A program made the position numbers and the translations under genes. From contig JBEKAA010000002.1 of the NCBI GenBank assembly GCA_050018455.1, forward strand, positions 1 to 64,000: a stretch of DNA of 64,000 bases. The letters are read 5' to 3'. Below the pieces are notes generated by a model that made no database searches, was not told the origin of the DNA, and was given only the letters and a program-made list of their open reading frames with translations. The DNA is from RBG-13-68-16 sp050018455. Its GTDB lineage: Bacteria > Acidobacteriota > Thermoanaerobaculia > Thermoanaerobaculales > Thermoanaerobaculaceae. Shown here one piece after another: positions 17,105 to 25,910 of the stretch (positions are counted from its first letter, which is position 1; every line of letters begins with the position of its first letter).

Positions 17105-18369
17105 TGGCGCAGGGTCCCCGGATCATCGCCGCCCTTGACGTCGGGAACCACCGCGTGTTGGCGCTGATCGCGGAGCTTTCCGAGCGCGACGAGATGGTGA
17201 TCCGAGGCGTGGGGCTGGCGCCTTCCAGCGGGATGCGCTCAGGGCAGGTCGTCCAGATGAAGCCCCTGGTGGCGGCTATCAGGGCGGCGGCCGAGGAAGC
17301 GGAGCTCATGGCGAAGCTCCCTGTCGAGAAGGTGATCGCCTCCGTTGCAGGGATCTTCGTCAGCGGCCGGCTCACTCGCGCCGCTATCACGATGGGTGCA
17401 CGGGAGCGCGAGGTGACGCTCGCCGACCTCGAGACGCTGCACGAGGCCGTCCGAAGGCAACCGCTGCCGACGGGCCATACCGTCCTGAACGTCGTCTCGC
17501 CGACCTACGCGCTCGACGACCAGGACGGAATCCTGGACCCGCAGGCGATGGTCGGCCGGCAATTGGCCGCGGATGCGTACGTCCTGGCATGCCAGGAGAA
17601 TCCGGTCCGAACGCTCGAGAAGGCGATCAACGAAGCCGGGCTCGAAGTCGAGGAGTTTCTCTTCGCCCCGGTGGCCGCGGCCAACGCCACGCTCACCCCG
17701 GACGAGCGCCGTCTCGGCTCGATTCTCATCGACATTGGCTACGGCACCTCGAGCTACGCCGCGTTTTCGGGCGAAAAGCTGCTCGCGGCTGGCTGTTTCC
17801 CGATCGGGAGCAACAAGATCAACGACGACCTCGTGCACCGCTTCCAGACCACCGCCGCGGGCGCAGAAACGGCCAAGCGGGATGCGGGCACAATGCTCCT
17901 GGGCGACGTCGGAGAGGAAGAGACCATCTCGGTCCCGACGATAGAGGGGCGAGGCAGTCACGTCATCTCCCGCCGCGAGCTGTGCAAGACGATCCGCCTG
18001 CGAATGCAGGAGACGTTCGAGCTGATCGCCGCCGAGGTGTGGCGCCAGATCCCCCAGGACGCGCCCTGCACGGGCGTGGTCCTCTCCGGCGGGGGCGCCC
18101 ATCTCGAAGGCCTCGCGGCGCTGGCCGAGGAGGTCTTCGTCAAGCGCGCGCGTCTCGGGGAGCTGGAGGGCGTGCCCGACGCCACACATCTGCTCGCGAG
18201 CTCCGAGCTCCCGGCGCGATCGCCGGCTGTGGCGGTCGGCCTGCTGGTGCACGGCCGCAACCTGCTGCTCCCGTCGGCGATGCCGCTCGTGCGCGACAGG
18301 CGACGCAGGGAGAACTTCTGGACGCGAATTTCACGCAAGGTTCTTGCGAAAAGGGGAGGTGGAGAATGA
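17104..18369 (+). CDS. ftsA: FtsA, actin-like membrane tether for FtsZ
   Basis: 421 residues. The actin-like ATPase phosphate-1 motif is ALDVGNHRVLALI near the N-terminus. The 1C subdomain covers about residues 80-160, and SILIDIGYGTSSYA is the phosphate-2 region. VLSGGGAHLEGL is the adenosine motif. The last residues are basic and amphipathic (FWTRISRKVLAKR), as expected for the membrane-targeting helix. Two in-frame starts exist (GTG 17101 and ATG 17104); the ATG is better spaced from GGAGG at 17095-17099. The ftsZ start overlaps its stop. Confidence 0.93.
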   Translation: MAQGPRIIAALDVGNHRVLALIAELSERDEMVIRGVGLAPSSGMRSGQVVQMKPLVAAIRAAAEEAELMAKLPVEKVIASVAGIFVSGRLTRAAITMGAREREVTLADLETLHEAVRRQPLPTGHTVLNVVSPTYALDDQDGILDPQAMVGRQLAADAYVLACQENPVRTLEKAINEAGLEVEEFLFAPVAAANATLTPDERRLGSILIDIGYGTSSYAAFSGEKLLAAGCFPIGSNKINDDLVHRFQTTAAGAETAKRDAGTMLLGDVGEEETISVPTIEGRGSHVISRRELCKTIRLRMQETFELIAAEVWRQIPQDAPCTGVVLSGGGAHLEGLAALAEEVFVKRARLGELEGVPDATHLLASSELPARSPAVAVGLLVHGRNLLLPSAMPLVRDRRRRENFWTRISRKVLAKRGGGE

Positions 18370-19547
18370 TCACGTTCGACGATTCGAGGGGCGCCAAGGT
18401 GCCCGCGATCACGATAGCCGACGAGTCCTCGCCGGCCGTGATCAAGGTCGTGGGTATCGGCGGGGGCGGCAGCAACGCGGTGAACCGGATGATCGCCGCC
18501 GGGATCAAAGGCGTCGAATTCATCGCGGTCAACACCGACGGCCAGGCGCTTCGCGCCAGCAAGGCCGGCGTTCGGCTGCAGCTCGTGACCCCGAACTCGC
18601 GCGGCAAGGCGCTCGGCGCCGGGTGCGACCCCGACGCCGCCAACCGCGCCGCCCTCGACAGGACCGACGATCTTATCGAGTGCCTGGAGGGCGCCGACAT
18701 GGTGTTCATCGCAGCCGGGATGGGCGGTGGGACGGGGACGGGCGCCGCCCCGGTCATCGGCAACCTGGCCCGCGATGCGGGCGCCCTCACGGTGGCCGTA
18801 GTGACCAAACCGTTCGCCTTCGAGGGGACGCGCAAAGCCCGCATCGCCGAGAAAGGGATCGAGGAGCTGCGGAAGTGCGTGGACACCCTCATCACGGTGC
18901 CCAACTCGAGGCTCCTCCAGATGGTCGGCCCGCAGGTCTCGGTCGAGGAGGCTTTCCAGCTCGCCGATGAGGCGCTTCGCCACGGCGTACAAGGAATCTC
19001 CGACATCATCAACGAGACCGGGATCATCAACCGCGACTTCGCGGACGTCGAGACCGTGATGCGTGGCGGAGGCATGGCGCTCATGGGGATCGGCCAGGGC
19101 CAGGGTGAGCACCGCGCCATCGAGGCGGCGCAGCAGGCGTTCTCGTCGCCGCTCCTCGAAGAGGCGTCGCTCGAGGGCGCGCAGAGAGTGCTGGTGAACT
19201 TCGTCGGCGGGCCCGACACGACGATCTCCGAGATCAACGACGCGGCCGAGTACATCGCCAAGCGCTGCTCGCAGGACTGCCTGTTCCTGTTCGGCTACGG
19301 GCAGCGGGAAGAGCTCGCGTCGAAGATCCAGGTCACCGTGGTCGCGACCGGTTTCGGGGCGAGCGGCGAGGAGAGACCTGCGCGGCCCGCCGACCGCGCC
19401 ATGGCGAAGGAGCCGCTGCGCGAGCAAAAACACGCCGAACCCGTGAGCCCGTACCTGCCGGCGAACCTCCCCACAGACTATGGCGTCAACGTGGGCAACT
19501 TCTCGGAGCTCGACACCCCGACCTACCTACGACGCCAAATGGACTAG
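18366..19547 (+). CDS. ftsZ: FtsZ, tubulin-like division GTPase
   Basis: 393 residues. The GTP-binding domain has VGIGGGGSNAVNRM, the tubulin signature GMGGGTGTGAAP (118-129) and the T7 synergy loop NRDFADVETVM, which carries the catalytic Asp. A linker of about 50 residues is followed by the conserved C-terminal peptide DTPTYLRRQMD, which binds FtsA and other partners. The T7 loop has Arg where Val is usual (NxDFADV), a mild variant. It is the last gene of the dcw cluster. Downstream lies a repeat-rich region and a convergent gene. Confidence 0.96.
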   Translation: MITFDDSRGAKVPAITIADESSPAVIKVVGIGGGGSNAVNRMIAAGIKGVEFIAVNTDGQALRASKAGVRLQLVTPNSRGKALGAGCDPDAANRAALDRTDDLIECLEGADMVFIAAGMGGGTGTGAAPVIGNLARDAGALTVAVVTKPFAFEGTRKARIAEKGIEELRKCVDTLITVPNSRLLQMVGPQVSVEEAFQLADEALRHGVQGISDIINETGIINRDFADVETVMRGGGMALMGIGQGQGEHRAIEAAQQAFSSPLLEEASLEGAQRVLVNFVGGPDTTISEINDAAEYIAKRCSQDCLFLFGYGQREELASKIQVTVVATGFGASGEERPARPADRAMAKEPLREQKHAEPVSPYLPANLPTDYGVNVGNFSELDTPTYLRRQMD

Positions 19548-19746
19548 GAACGCTCGCGAGAACGCGACCCCGGGGCGCCATCCACCTCCCGGCGCTCCGG
19601 GGCGCCGACTCTCCTGCGACTCCGCTCCTGAGCCTTAACGGCAACCCCCAACATCCCGCCTCCGGCGCTGCCGGCCTCGCACCGGTAGACGTCATCAGGA
19701 AACGCAGCAGAACCGCAGTCGGACGACCGTCCCGCCTCGCCCTGCC

Positions 19747-19917
19747 GGATGATCTCGGCTCGCTCGACGAGCCGGCTCGTGCCTTCGCGGAGCGGGGGGA
19801 TCCCTCGCTTCGCTCGGGATGACTTCGGCTCGCCGAGCGAGCCGGCTCAGGCCCTTGCGGCACCGGGGGATCCCTCGCTTCGCTCGGGATGACTTCGGCT
19901 CGCCGAGCGAGCCGAAG
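19747..19917. repeat. 70-bp tandem repeat, about 2.4 copies, between ftsZ and a convergent gene
   Basis: Units start at 19747, 19817 and 19887 with a shared GGATGA(T/C)(C/T)TCGGCTCG beginning; the period is exactly 70 bases, and the third copy is partial. Copies two and three are nearly identical, while the first is more diverged. Each unit contains a GGATCCCTCGCTTCGCTC block, an inverted-repeat-rich sequence of a kind I associate with dispersed intergenic repeats in other genomes. The preceding 19548-19746 holds only GC-rich sequence in which I see no gene. Confidence 0.8.
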
Positions 19918-19920
19918 TCA
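19890..19920. terminator. 13-bp perfect hairpin covering the stop codon of the convergent gene
   Basis: TGACTTCGGCTCG at 19890-19902 and its exact complement at 19908-19920 flank a 5-base loop. The right arm contains the stop codon of the minus-strand zinc-ribbon gene. It lies between ftsZ and that convergent gene and may end transcripts from both sides. No clear T-run is present. Confidence 0.5.
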
Positions 19921-20367
19921 CTTCTTCTTGAAGAGGGCGTCGAAGGCCGCCCGGGGGCTGGACACCGAGCCGCCGTCGGGCGAAGCCGCCACCGGACGGT
20001 CGGAACCGAACTCCTGGACCGTGTTGGGCGCGAAAAGCCCGCACGAGTTGCGCTTCGTCTTGTTCGTGACTCGCTTAAGCACGGGCTTGCGGCACTCGTT
20101 GGGACGCGACGTGTCGAAATATGCGCAGTTGGAGCAGGTGTGCAGGTCGCCGCTGCAGTTGGTGCAGGTGGCGTCGCCCGCCACCGGGCCGGCGAGCTGC
20201 TGCCGCGTGCCGCACATCCGGCACCGGGACACCGTCAGCGTCGGGGCGCCGAGCCCGCGCCCGCGTGGACCTTCGGGGCGCTCTCGCGGTCCGGTGTCCG
20301 CGGGCCGCCGTTCCTCGCGACGCTCCTCGTCCTGATACCCGCGATGCCTGTACTTCCGGTCCGGCAT
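19918..20367 (-). CDS. Small zinc-ribbon-like protein with eight cysteines
   Basis: 149 residues, start chosen at the ATG preceded by AAGGG (a TTG six codons upstream is weaker). The N-terminal third is charged and probably disordered (Arg/Glu/Asp-rich). The middle has three CxxC pairs, CRMC, CTNC and CSNC, then two single cysteines in NECRKP and NSCGLF. This arrangement suggests one or two zinc ribbons. The C-terminus ends in FKKK. I do not recognise the family. It is convergent with ftsZ and divergent from the subtilase leader. RNA or protein binding would be typical of such small zinc ribbons but cannot be concluded. Confidence 0.65.
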   Translation of the reverse strand: MPDRKYRHRGYQDEERREERRPADTGPRERPEGPRGRGLGAPTLTVSRCRMCGTRQQLAGPVAGDATCTNCSGDLHTCSNCAYFDTSRPNECRKPVLKRVTNKTKRNSCGLFAPNTVQEFGSDRPVAASPDGGSVSSPRAAFDALFKKK

Positions 20368-20858
20368 AACGCCCTTATAGCACAACCCCCCCTGCGAGCC
20401 ATCGCGCGTAAAGCAGCGGACGGATCGGCCCGCTTCCGGCCGTTCCCCCGTCCTCCCCTCTACGGAGCGGCGGCCTCAGAGACTGAATCAAATAGGCTTG
20501 ACACTCTGTGGCGCCAGCGGGGCTTGACTGACTTCCACACTTCCTGACGCGCCTGCATGCAATGGAAGCCGCTCTCGGCGGCAGTGGATTTTGGGACCGC
20601 ACAACAAGAGTGATACTGAGAAACGATATAACCTCACTGCTCTTGACTTGATGGTATAGTAGTCGGCGTTTCACTTCATAGGAGTTTCAATGAGGAGATC
20701 GAGGCGCTTTGCAGTCGTCGCCGGGTGGCCGTCGTCGCACCGTTCCCGGAGAGCTTCTGCACTCGCCCAAGGTGTTGCCGCCGCTGCCGTGCGGCGGCTA
20801 GCGTCGTAGATCAATCGCAGTTCATCGTGGTCTGAACGAGGAGAAGGAGGAGAGAAAG
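20368..20858 (+). other. 491-base leader region upstream of the subtilase
   Basis: This stretch has lower GC than its surroundings from about 20460 onward. It holds an extended -10 promoter candidate (TGG-TATAGT, 20652-20660), a 39-codon open frame with a good ribosome site (20690-20809) and a perfect 8-bp hairpin (GCCGCCGC/GCGGCGGC, 20777-20798) inside that frame. No -35 element of quality is placed at 17 bases from TATAGT, which fits an extended -10 type. No tRNA or long gene is seen. Confidence 0.5.
20690..20809 (+). CDS. Possible 39-residue leader peptide before the subtilase
   Basis: ATG at 20690 is preceded by AGGAG with six-base spacing, and the frame closes with TAG at 20807. The product would be basic at its start (MRRSRRF) and alanine/arginine-rich, with no recognisable domain. 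It begins about 23 bases after the expected start point of the TATAGT promoter, and the subtilase starts 49 bases after its end. A regulatory leader is possible; so is a chance frame. Confidence 0.3.
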   Translation: MRRSRRFAVVAGWPSSHRSRRASALAQGVAAAAVRRLAS

Positions 20859-23800
20859 ATGAGTCGTCAGCAAGGTGGGAAGTACCAGTGGGCTGCGGCG
20901 GCGATTGCCGTCGCCGCAATTCTGGGCGTTCTGCCGGCCGCAGCGCAGACGCGCCCGAAACCAACGGAAAACACAACCCAGGAGTTCAAGATCAACCAAC
21001 CTGCCGTTCGAGGAAACACCGACCAACTCCAGGTGCTGGTTGAACTGAAGGAGCCGGGGGCCGCCCAGGTCTTCAAGCAGGCGCTGGAGGGCACCGTCGG
21101 TTCAGCACCCGTGGACTCGGCGCACGCCTTTGCCATCGCGCAGAGCCAGTTCCACGCGGTCGAGGCGGCGCAGAATCGGGTTGCCAGTGCCCTCGCCGCT
21201 CCGTCCATCGGCGCCACCGAGATCTTCCGCGTTAAGCGCGCCCTCAACGCGATCTCGGTGTACACGACCCGGGACAAGATCGCCGCCATCAAGGCGTTGC
21301 CCGGCGTCAAGGCGGTGCACGTCGTCGAGCCCGAGTACCTGACCAACTCCACGAGCGTACCGTTCATCGGCGCGCCTCAGGTGTGGACCGACACGCTCGG
21401 GATCGGCGCGAACCTCACCGGCGCCGGGATCAAGATCGGGATCATCGATACCGGCATCGACTACATCCACGCCAACTTCGGCGGCAACGGGCTGTCGGCC
21501 ACCTACACGAATGCCGCCACGGCAACCAGCAACTTCACCACACTTGGCGGCGGGTTCCCCTCCGCCAAGGTTGTGGGCGGGTATGACTTCGCGGGCGATC
21601 TCTACAACGGCAGCAACTCGCCGGTCCCCGACGACAACCCGATGGACTGCGGCGGGCACGGCTCCCACGTGGCCGGGACCGCGGCCGGTTACGGCGTGAA
21701 GAGCGACAGCACCACGTTCTACCCGGGACCGTACAACACGAGCGACCCGTTCAGCACCCTCAAGATCGGTCCCGGTGTCGCCCCGCTCGCGGATCTCTAC
21801 GCGCTGCGCGTGTTCGGCTGCGGCGGCTCTACCGGCCTCACCGTGCAGGCGATCGACTGGGCGATGGATCCCAACGACGACGGCGACATGTCCGACCACC
21901 TCGACGTGATCAACATGTCGTTGGGCTCGCTGTTCGGTCGTCTCTCCGACACGTCGGCGATGGCGTCCGATGCGGCGGCGGCGATCGGCGTCGTGGTCGT
22001 CTGCTCCGCCGGCAACGCGGGTGACACCTTCTTCATCGCCGGCTCGCCGGGCAACGGCGGGCGAGTGATCTCGACCGCGGCCAGCGTCGACCCGGGCGGC
22101 TCCGACGGCGCCCAGCTCACGGTCAACGCGCCGGTAAGCATCGCCGGCAACTACTTGGCGGGCTACGCAACGTTTGGGCCCGCGCTCACACCGACGGGCG
22201 TCACCGGAAATGTGGTGCTGGCGAACGACGGCAGCGGCAGCCCGACCTTCGGCTGCAACAGCGCGCCGGCGTGGCCGGGGATGACCGGCAACGTCGCGCT
22301 CATCGACCGGGGCACGTGCACGTTCGCGGTGAAGGTGAAGAACGCGCAGACCAACGGCGCGATCGGCGTCATCATCGCCAACAACACGACCGGGATCATC
22401 AACATGTCCGGCACCGACGCGACGATCACCATTCCTTCGCTGAGCGTCTCCCAGAGCGACGGGAACACCATCAAGGCTCAGCTCGGATCGGGGGTCAACG
22501 CCACGCTCAAGTACGGCAGCTTCCCGACATACGCCGACACGCTCGCGACCTTCAGCTCGCGCGGGCCGCTCCCCAACGCACCGGTCTTCCTCAAGCCGGA
22601 CATCGCGGCGCCGGGACAGAACATCACCTCGACGCTCACCGGGTGGACCTGTGACGGAGTGACGATCACCGGATGCATCTGGCCGACCGGCGTCTCCGGC
22701 AACCGGATCAACCCCAACAGCCAGGCCGGCGTTCTCTCCGGCACCTCGATGGCCAGCCCGCACATGGCGGGGACGATGGCGCTGCTCAAGGAGCTTCACC
22801 CCGACTGGTCGGTGGAGGAGCTGAAGGCGCTGGCGATGAACACCGCGCTGCACAACGTCACGACCGGCCCGAGCGGCTCCGGCCTGCGGTACGGGCCGGA
22901 TCGCATCGGCACCGGCCGCGAGGACATACCGCTCGCGGCGCAGAACAACACCGCCGCCTTCAACGGCGACGACGTGGGTCTGGTCAGCGTCTCGTTCGGC
23001 ACCGAAGTCGTCGGCTCGCTGACGGCGACGAAGACCGTGCGGGTGGACAACAAGGGGCTGACCAGCCAGAGCTACACCCTCGGCATCGAGACGGTCGAGG
23101 ACAACCCCGGCGCAAGCTTCTCGTTGCCGGGAGGAACCTCGCTGACCGTTCCGGCCGGCACGAGCACCACCTTCACCGTGCAGCTCTCCGCCACCGCGAA
23201 TCTGCTCAAGCACACCGTCGATCCGACCGTGGCGGCGACCCAGACGAGCGCCTTTGGTACCACCCCGCGCCACTGGCTGACCGAGGAGGCCGGCTACCTC
23301 ACGTTCAGTCAGGGCGGCGTCCTCAAGATGCGGGTGCCGCTGTTCTCCGCACCGGTGCCGGCCTCGACGATGAGCGGCGGCCCGATCAATACCGGCGGCA
23401 ACCCGAGCGGCACCTACAATATCCCGCTGTCTGGCGGCGGCGTGTGCACCGGCACGCACGTGGTCGGCCCTCCGGAGACATGCACCGGCTTCACGCTTCC
23501 GACCGACGAGATCTCGCTGGTCAGCCCGTTCGAGCTGCAAGTGGTGCACCCGGCGGACCCGGCCGAAATCGCCCCCTATCAGAACCTCCAGTACGCCGGG
23601 GTCAACTACGACTCGGCAGACAACATCATGATGTTCGGCGTCTCGACGTGGGGCGACTGGGCGACGCCGAGCGACGTCTCGTTCACGGTCTACATCGACT
23701 GCGGCGTCGCCGACCCCAGCACCGGAATCTGCACCGGTGCGCCTGATGGGAACTGGGACTTCGCCGTCACCAGTAGCGACTTCGGCAGCATCTCGAGCTA

Positions 23801-25100
23801 CTGGGCCGGGCAGAGCTACAACCCGAACGACAGCTTCTCGAGCTTCTACTGGAACCTCAACGCCGGCACCATCGGATCAAGCTACTATCTCAACCTCCTC
23901 ACCGGCGCCCAGCAGGACACCCGGCTGTTCAACACCAACGTGATGTTCATCCCGGTGGCCCCACGCCGGATGGGGTTCGGCACGACCGCCGGGACCACGC
24001 CGCGGCCGTTCAACTACTATATCGAGACCTGTCCCGGTTGGGCGCCCGCCTGCGGCGCGCTGTACGGGTTCAACATCGACTCCACGGGCACGTTCCACTT
24101 CGATCCGACCAACCAAGGCCTCGATTTTGGCTACGACTGGCTCTCGAACGATCTCAACGGTTCGATCCTGCCGGTGAACTTCAACACCGCCAACCTGACC
24201 GCCAACGGCTCACTCGGCGCCCTGCTGCTACACCACCACAACGCCGCCGGCACCCGCGCGCAGATCGTGCTGCTCAGTCCCGACGGCAGCGCGCAGGGAA
24301 GCGACCTCGCCGTCACGGCCTCGGCCGCGCCGGGCAACCCGGCGCTCAATCAAAATGTCGTCATGACCGTGCACGTCGTCAACAACGGTCCGAACGCCGC
24401 TACCGGCGTGACGGTCACCGCCTCGGGGCCGGCGAGCCTGGAGTACGTCAGCAACGACGGGGGTGGCGCCTTCAACTCCTCGACCGGCGTGTGGACCATC
24501 GGAAGCCTAGCGAACGGCGGTTCGGCGACGCTGCACGTCACCGTCAAATACACGCAGAGTGGTCCGGAATCCATGACGTTCCAGGTCACAAATTCGACAC
24601 CGCTCGACCCGAACCCGGCCAACAACCTGGCGATCGCGGCAGTCACCGTCGCCGGACTGGCCGACTTGTCCGTCACAAAGACGGTCGACAACAACTCTCC
24701 GGCTCTCAACAGCAACGTAACGTTCACCATTACGGTCTCCAACGCGGGACCCGACACAGCCTACAACGTCGTGGTCACCGACCTTCTCAACTCGAACTTC
24801 CAGTTCGTGAGCGCCACCCCAAGCGCCGGCAGCTACAACCCGGCCAACGGCCAGTGGACGTTCGCAAGTCTCGGCATTGGCGCAACCGAGACCCTGACGC
24901 TTGTCGCCAAAGTCACGTTACTCGGATCACTCACGAACACGGTGACCGTGACCTCCGCGACGGCGGACCCCTCGGCCGCCAACAACACGGCTGTGCTCAA
25001 TTTTGCCCAACTGATCCCGCTCGCCGGCCCGGTCGGCCTGCTCGTGCTCGCCGCGCTTCTCGCGCTCGGTGGTGTGCTCGCCCTGCGCCGACTCTCATAG
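20859..25100 (+). CDS. Large secreted S8 subtilisin-like protease with PA insert, DUF11 repeats and C-terminal anchor
   Basis: 1413 residues, preceded by a strong AGGAGG-type site. A signal peptide ends near PAAAQ (30). An I9-like propeptide spans about 55-160. The catalytic triad is Asp197 (IIDTGID), His267 (GGHGSHVAGT) and Ser630 (GTSMASPH). A protease-associated (PA) domain is inserted at about 410-560 (ALIDRGTCTFAVKVKNAQ). Beta-rich domains follow, then two DUF11 repeats (about 1146-1260 and 1266-1384), each starting with a DL-V pattern and containing N-x-GP. The final 30 residues are a polar PLAGP turn, a hydrophobic helix and an ALRRLS tail, the layout of C-terminal sorting signals. It is probably an extracellular or surface protease for protein breakdown. 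Confidence 0.93.
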   Translation: MSRQQGGKYQWAAAAIAVAAILGVLPAAAQTRPKPTENTTQEFKINQPAVRGNTDQLQVLVELKEPGAAQVFKQALEGTVGSAPVDSAHAFAIAQSQFHAVEAAQNRVASALAAPSIGATEIFRVKRALNAISVYTTRDKIAAIKALPGVKAVHVVEPEYLTNSTSVPFIGAPQVWTDTLGIGANLTGAGIKIGIIDTGIDYIHANFGGNGLSATYTNAATATSNFTTLGGGFPSAKVVGGYDFAGDLYNGSNSPVPDDNPMDCGGHGSHVAGTAAGYGVKSDSTTFYPGPYNTSDPFSTLKIGPGVAPLADLYALRVFGCGGSTGLTVQAIDWAMDPNDDGDMSDHLDVINMSLGSLFGRLSDTSAMASDAAAAIGVVVVCSAGNAGDTFFIAGSPGNGGRVISTAASVDPGGSDGAQLTVNAPVSIAGNYLAGYATFGPALTPTGVTGNVVLANDGSGSPTFGCNSAPAWPGMTGNVALIDRGTCTFAVKVKNAQTNGAIGVIIANNTTGIINMSGTDATITIPSLSVSQSDGNTIKAQLGSGVNATLKYGSFPTYADTLATFSSRGPLPNAPVFLKPDIAAPGQNITSTLTGWTCDGVTITGCIWPTGVSGNRINPNSQAGVLSGTSMASPHMAGTMALLKELHPDWSVEELKALAMNTALHNVTTGPSGSGLRYGPDRIGTGREDIPLAAQNNTAAFNGDDVGLVSVSFGTEVVGSLTATKTVRVDNKGLTSQSYTLGIETVEDNPGASFSLPGGTSLTVPAGTSTTFTVQLSATANLLKHTVDPTVAATQTSAFGTTPRHWLTEEAGYLTFSQGGVLKMRVPLFSAPVPASTMSGGPINTGGNPSGTYNIPLSGGGVCTGTHVVGPPETCTGFTLPTDEISLVSPFELQVVHPADPAEIAPYQNLQYAGVNYDSADNIMMFGVSTWGDWATPSDVSFTVYIDCGVADPSTGICTGAPDGNWDFAVTSSDFGSISSYWAGQSYNPNDSFSSFYWNLNAGTIGSSYYLNLLTGAQQDTRLFNTNVMFIPVAPRRMGFGTTAGTTPRPFNYYIETCPGWAPACGALYGFNIDSTGTFHFDPTNQGLDFGYDWLSNDLNGSILPVNFNTANLTANGSLGALLLHHHNAAGTRAQIVLLSPDGSAQGSDLAVTASAAPGNPALNQNVVMTVHVVNNGPNAATGVTVTASGPASLEYVSNDGGGAFNSSTGVWTIGSLANGGSATLHVTVKYTQSGPESMTFQVTNSTPLDPNPANNLAIAAVTVAGLADLSVTKTVDNNSPALNSNVTFTITVSNAGPDTAYNVVVTDLLNSNFQFVSATPSAGSYNPANGQWTFASLGIGATETLTLVAKVTLLGSLTNTVTVTSATADPSAANNTAVLNFAQLIPLAGPVGLLVLAALLALGGVLALRRLS

Positions 25101-25122
25101 CACGATCTGCTCGTTGCGATTA

Positions 25123-25153
25123 AGGGCGGCCCTCCGGGGCCGCCCTCTTTATT
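25123..25153 (+). terminator. Intrinsic terminator of the subtilase gene
   Basis: AGGGCGGCCC (25123-25132) pairs perfectly with GGGCCGCCCT (25137-25146) around TCCG, followed by CTTTATT. It lies 22 bases after the stop codon. Confidence 0.85.
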
Positions 25154-25328
25154 CCTGCCGGCCTCGCTTCGGGAGACCTCACGAGTCCGGCGCCGGCAAG
25201 AACGGGACTCCCCCTCACTCTCGATACGAAGTGACCTTGGCCCGCCGACGACCTGTCCGGGGTCACTCTGCGCCTGCGCACAGGTCCGAACGCTTCGCTG
25301 CCCGGTGAGGGAGTCTCTCGGCCGATCC

Positions 25329-25796
25329 CTACCACCGGTGGAACGCCGGGTGTCCCTCCTGCACCGCCACGAAGACCCCGCGGCAGGTGGCCGTGACCTT
25401 TCCCCCGACCTCGAGGGTGCCCTCGACCACGGCGCGGTCCGCGCCCGCCTCAACGACCCTGGCCCGCACGGTCAGCGGGCCGCTCGACGGCGTCGGGCGC
25501 TTGAGCACCACCCGGTACTCCGCCGTCACCGTACACGGCGGCCTCTCGGCGCCGCTCGCCTCCATCAGGTGGCGCGCGGCCGTCCAGTTGCAGTGGCAGT
25601 CGAACAGCGTGCCGATGATGCCGCCGTTGAGCACACCGTCGAACGCCTCGTGGTGCTTCGCGGGCACCCACTCGGCAACAACTTCGTCGCCGCGCGCGAA
25701 GCTCTTGATCCGAAGCCCGTCGGCGTTGGCCGGACCGCACCCGAAGCAGCGCGTCGTAGGGGCGTAACGGTCCTGCAGGCTCTGTTCCCGTTCCAT
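25329..25796 (-). CDS. PaaI-type hotdog-fold thioesterase
   Basis: 155 residues. The N-terminal CFGCGPANADGLRI motif is found in a subgroup of PaaI/YbgC-like hotdog proteins. The central helix region HHEAFDGVLNGGIIGTLFDCH carries the N-G-G-I/A turn followed by an acidic residue, the usual active-site helix of the family. Strands TAEYRVVLKRPTPSSGPL and VEGTLEVGGKVTATCRGVFVAV complete the sheet. It probably hydrolyses a small acyl-CoA. The Cys pair near the start could bind a metal, although its role is not known to me. It stands alone, with the subtilase terminator on one side and a GA/CT element on the other. Confidence 0.82.
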   Translation of the reverse strand: MEREQSLQDRYAPTTRCFGCGPANADGLRIKSFARGDEVVAEWVPAKHHEAFDGVLNGGIIGTLFDCHCNWTAARHLMEASGAERPPCTVTAEYRVVLKRPTPSSGPLTVRARVVEAGADRAVVEGTLEVGGKVTATCRGVFVAVQEGHPAFHRW

Positions 25797-25910
25797 GGTG
25801 TGAGTCTACGTCTCGCCGCTCTCGCCGGCAACCGCGTAGGAACTGAGGAGATTCGAAGGTTCCTCAGGGACAGGCAAAGAGCCAAACGCGAAACGTCAAG
25901 CGGACGACCA

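Noticed and set aside
19747..19917. Tandem repeat considered as a CRISPR array
   Set aside because: Units are contiguous with a 70-base period and no unique spacers between conserved short repeats.
20643..20660. TTGACT near TATAGT as a normal promoter
   Set aside because: The two boxes are only six bases apart; an extended -10 without -35 is the better reading.
21102..23549. 815-codon minus-strand open frame
   Set aside because: Antisense to the subtilase, with composition typical of a GC-rich shadow (Arg, Gly, Val and His repeats).
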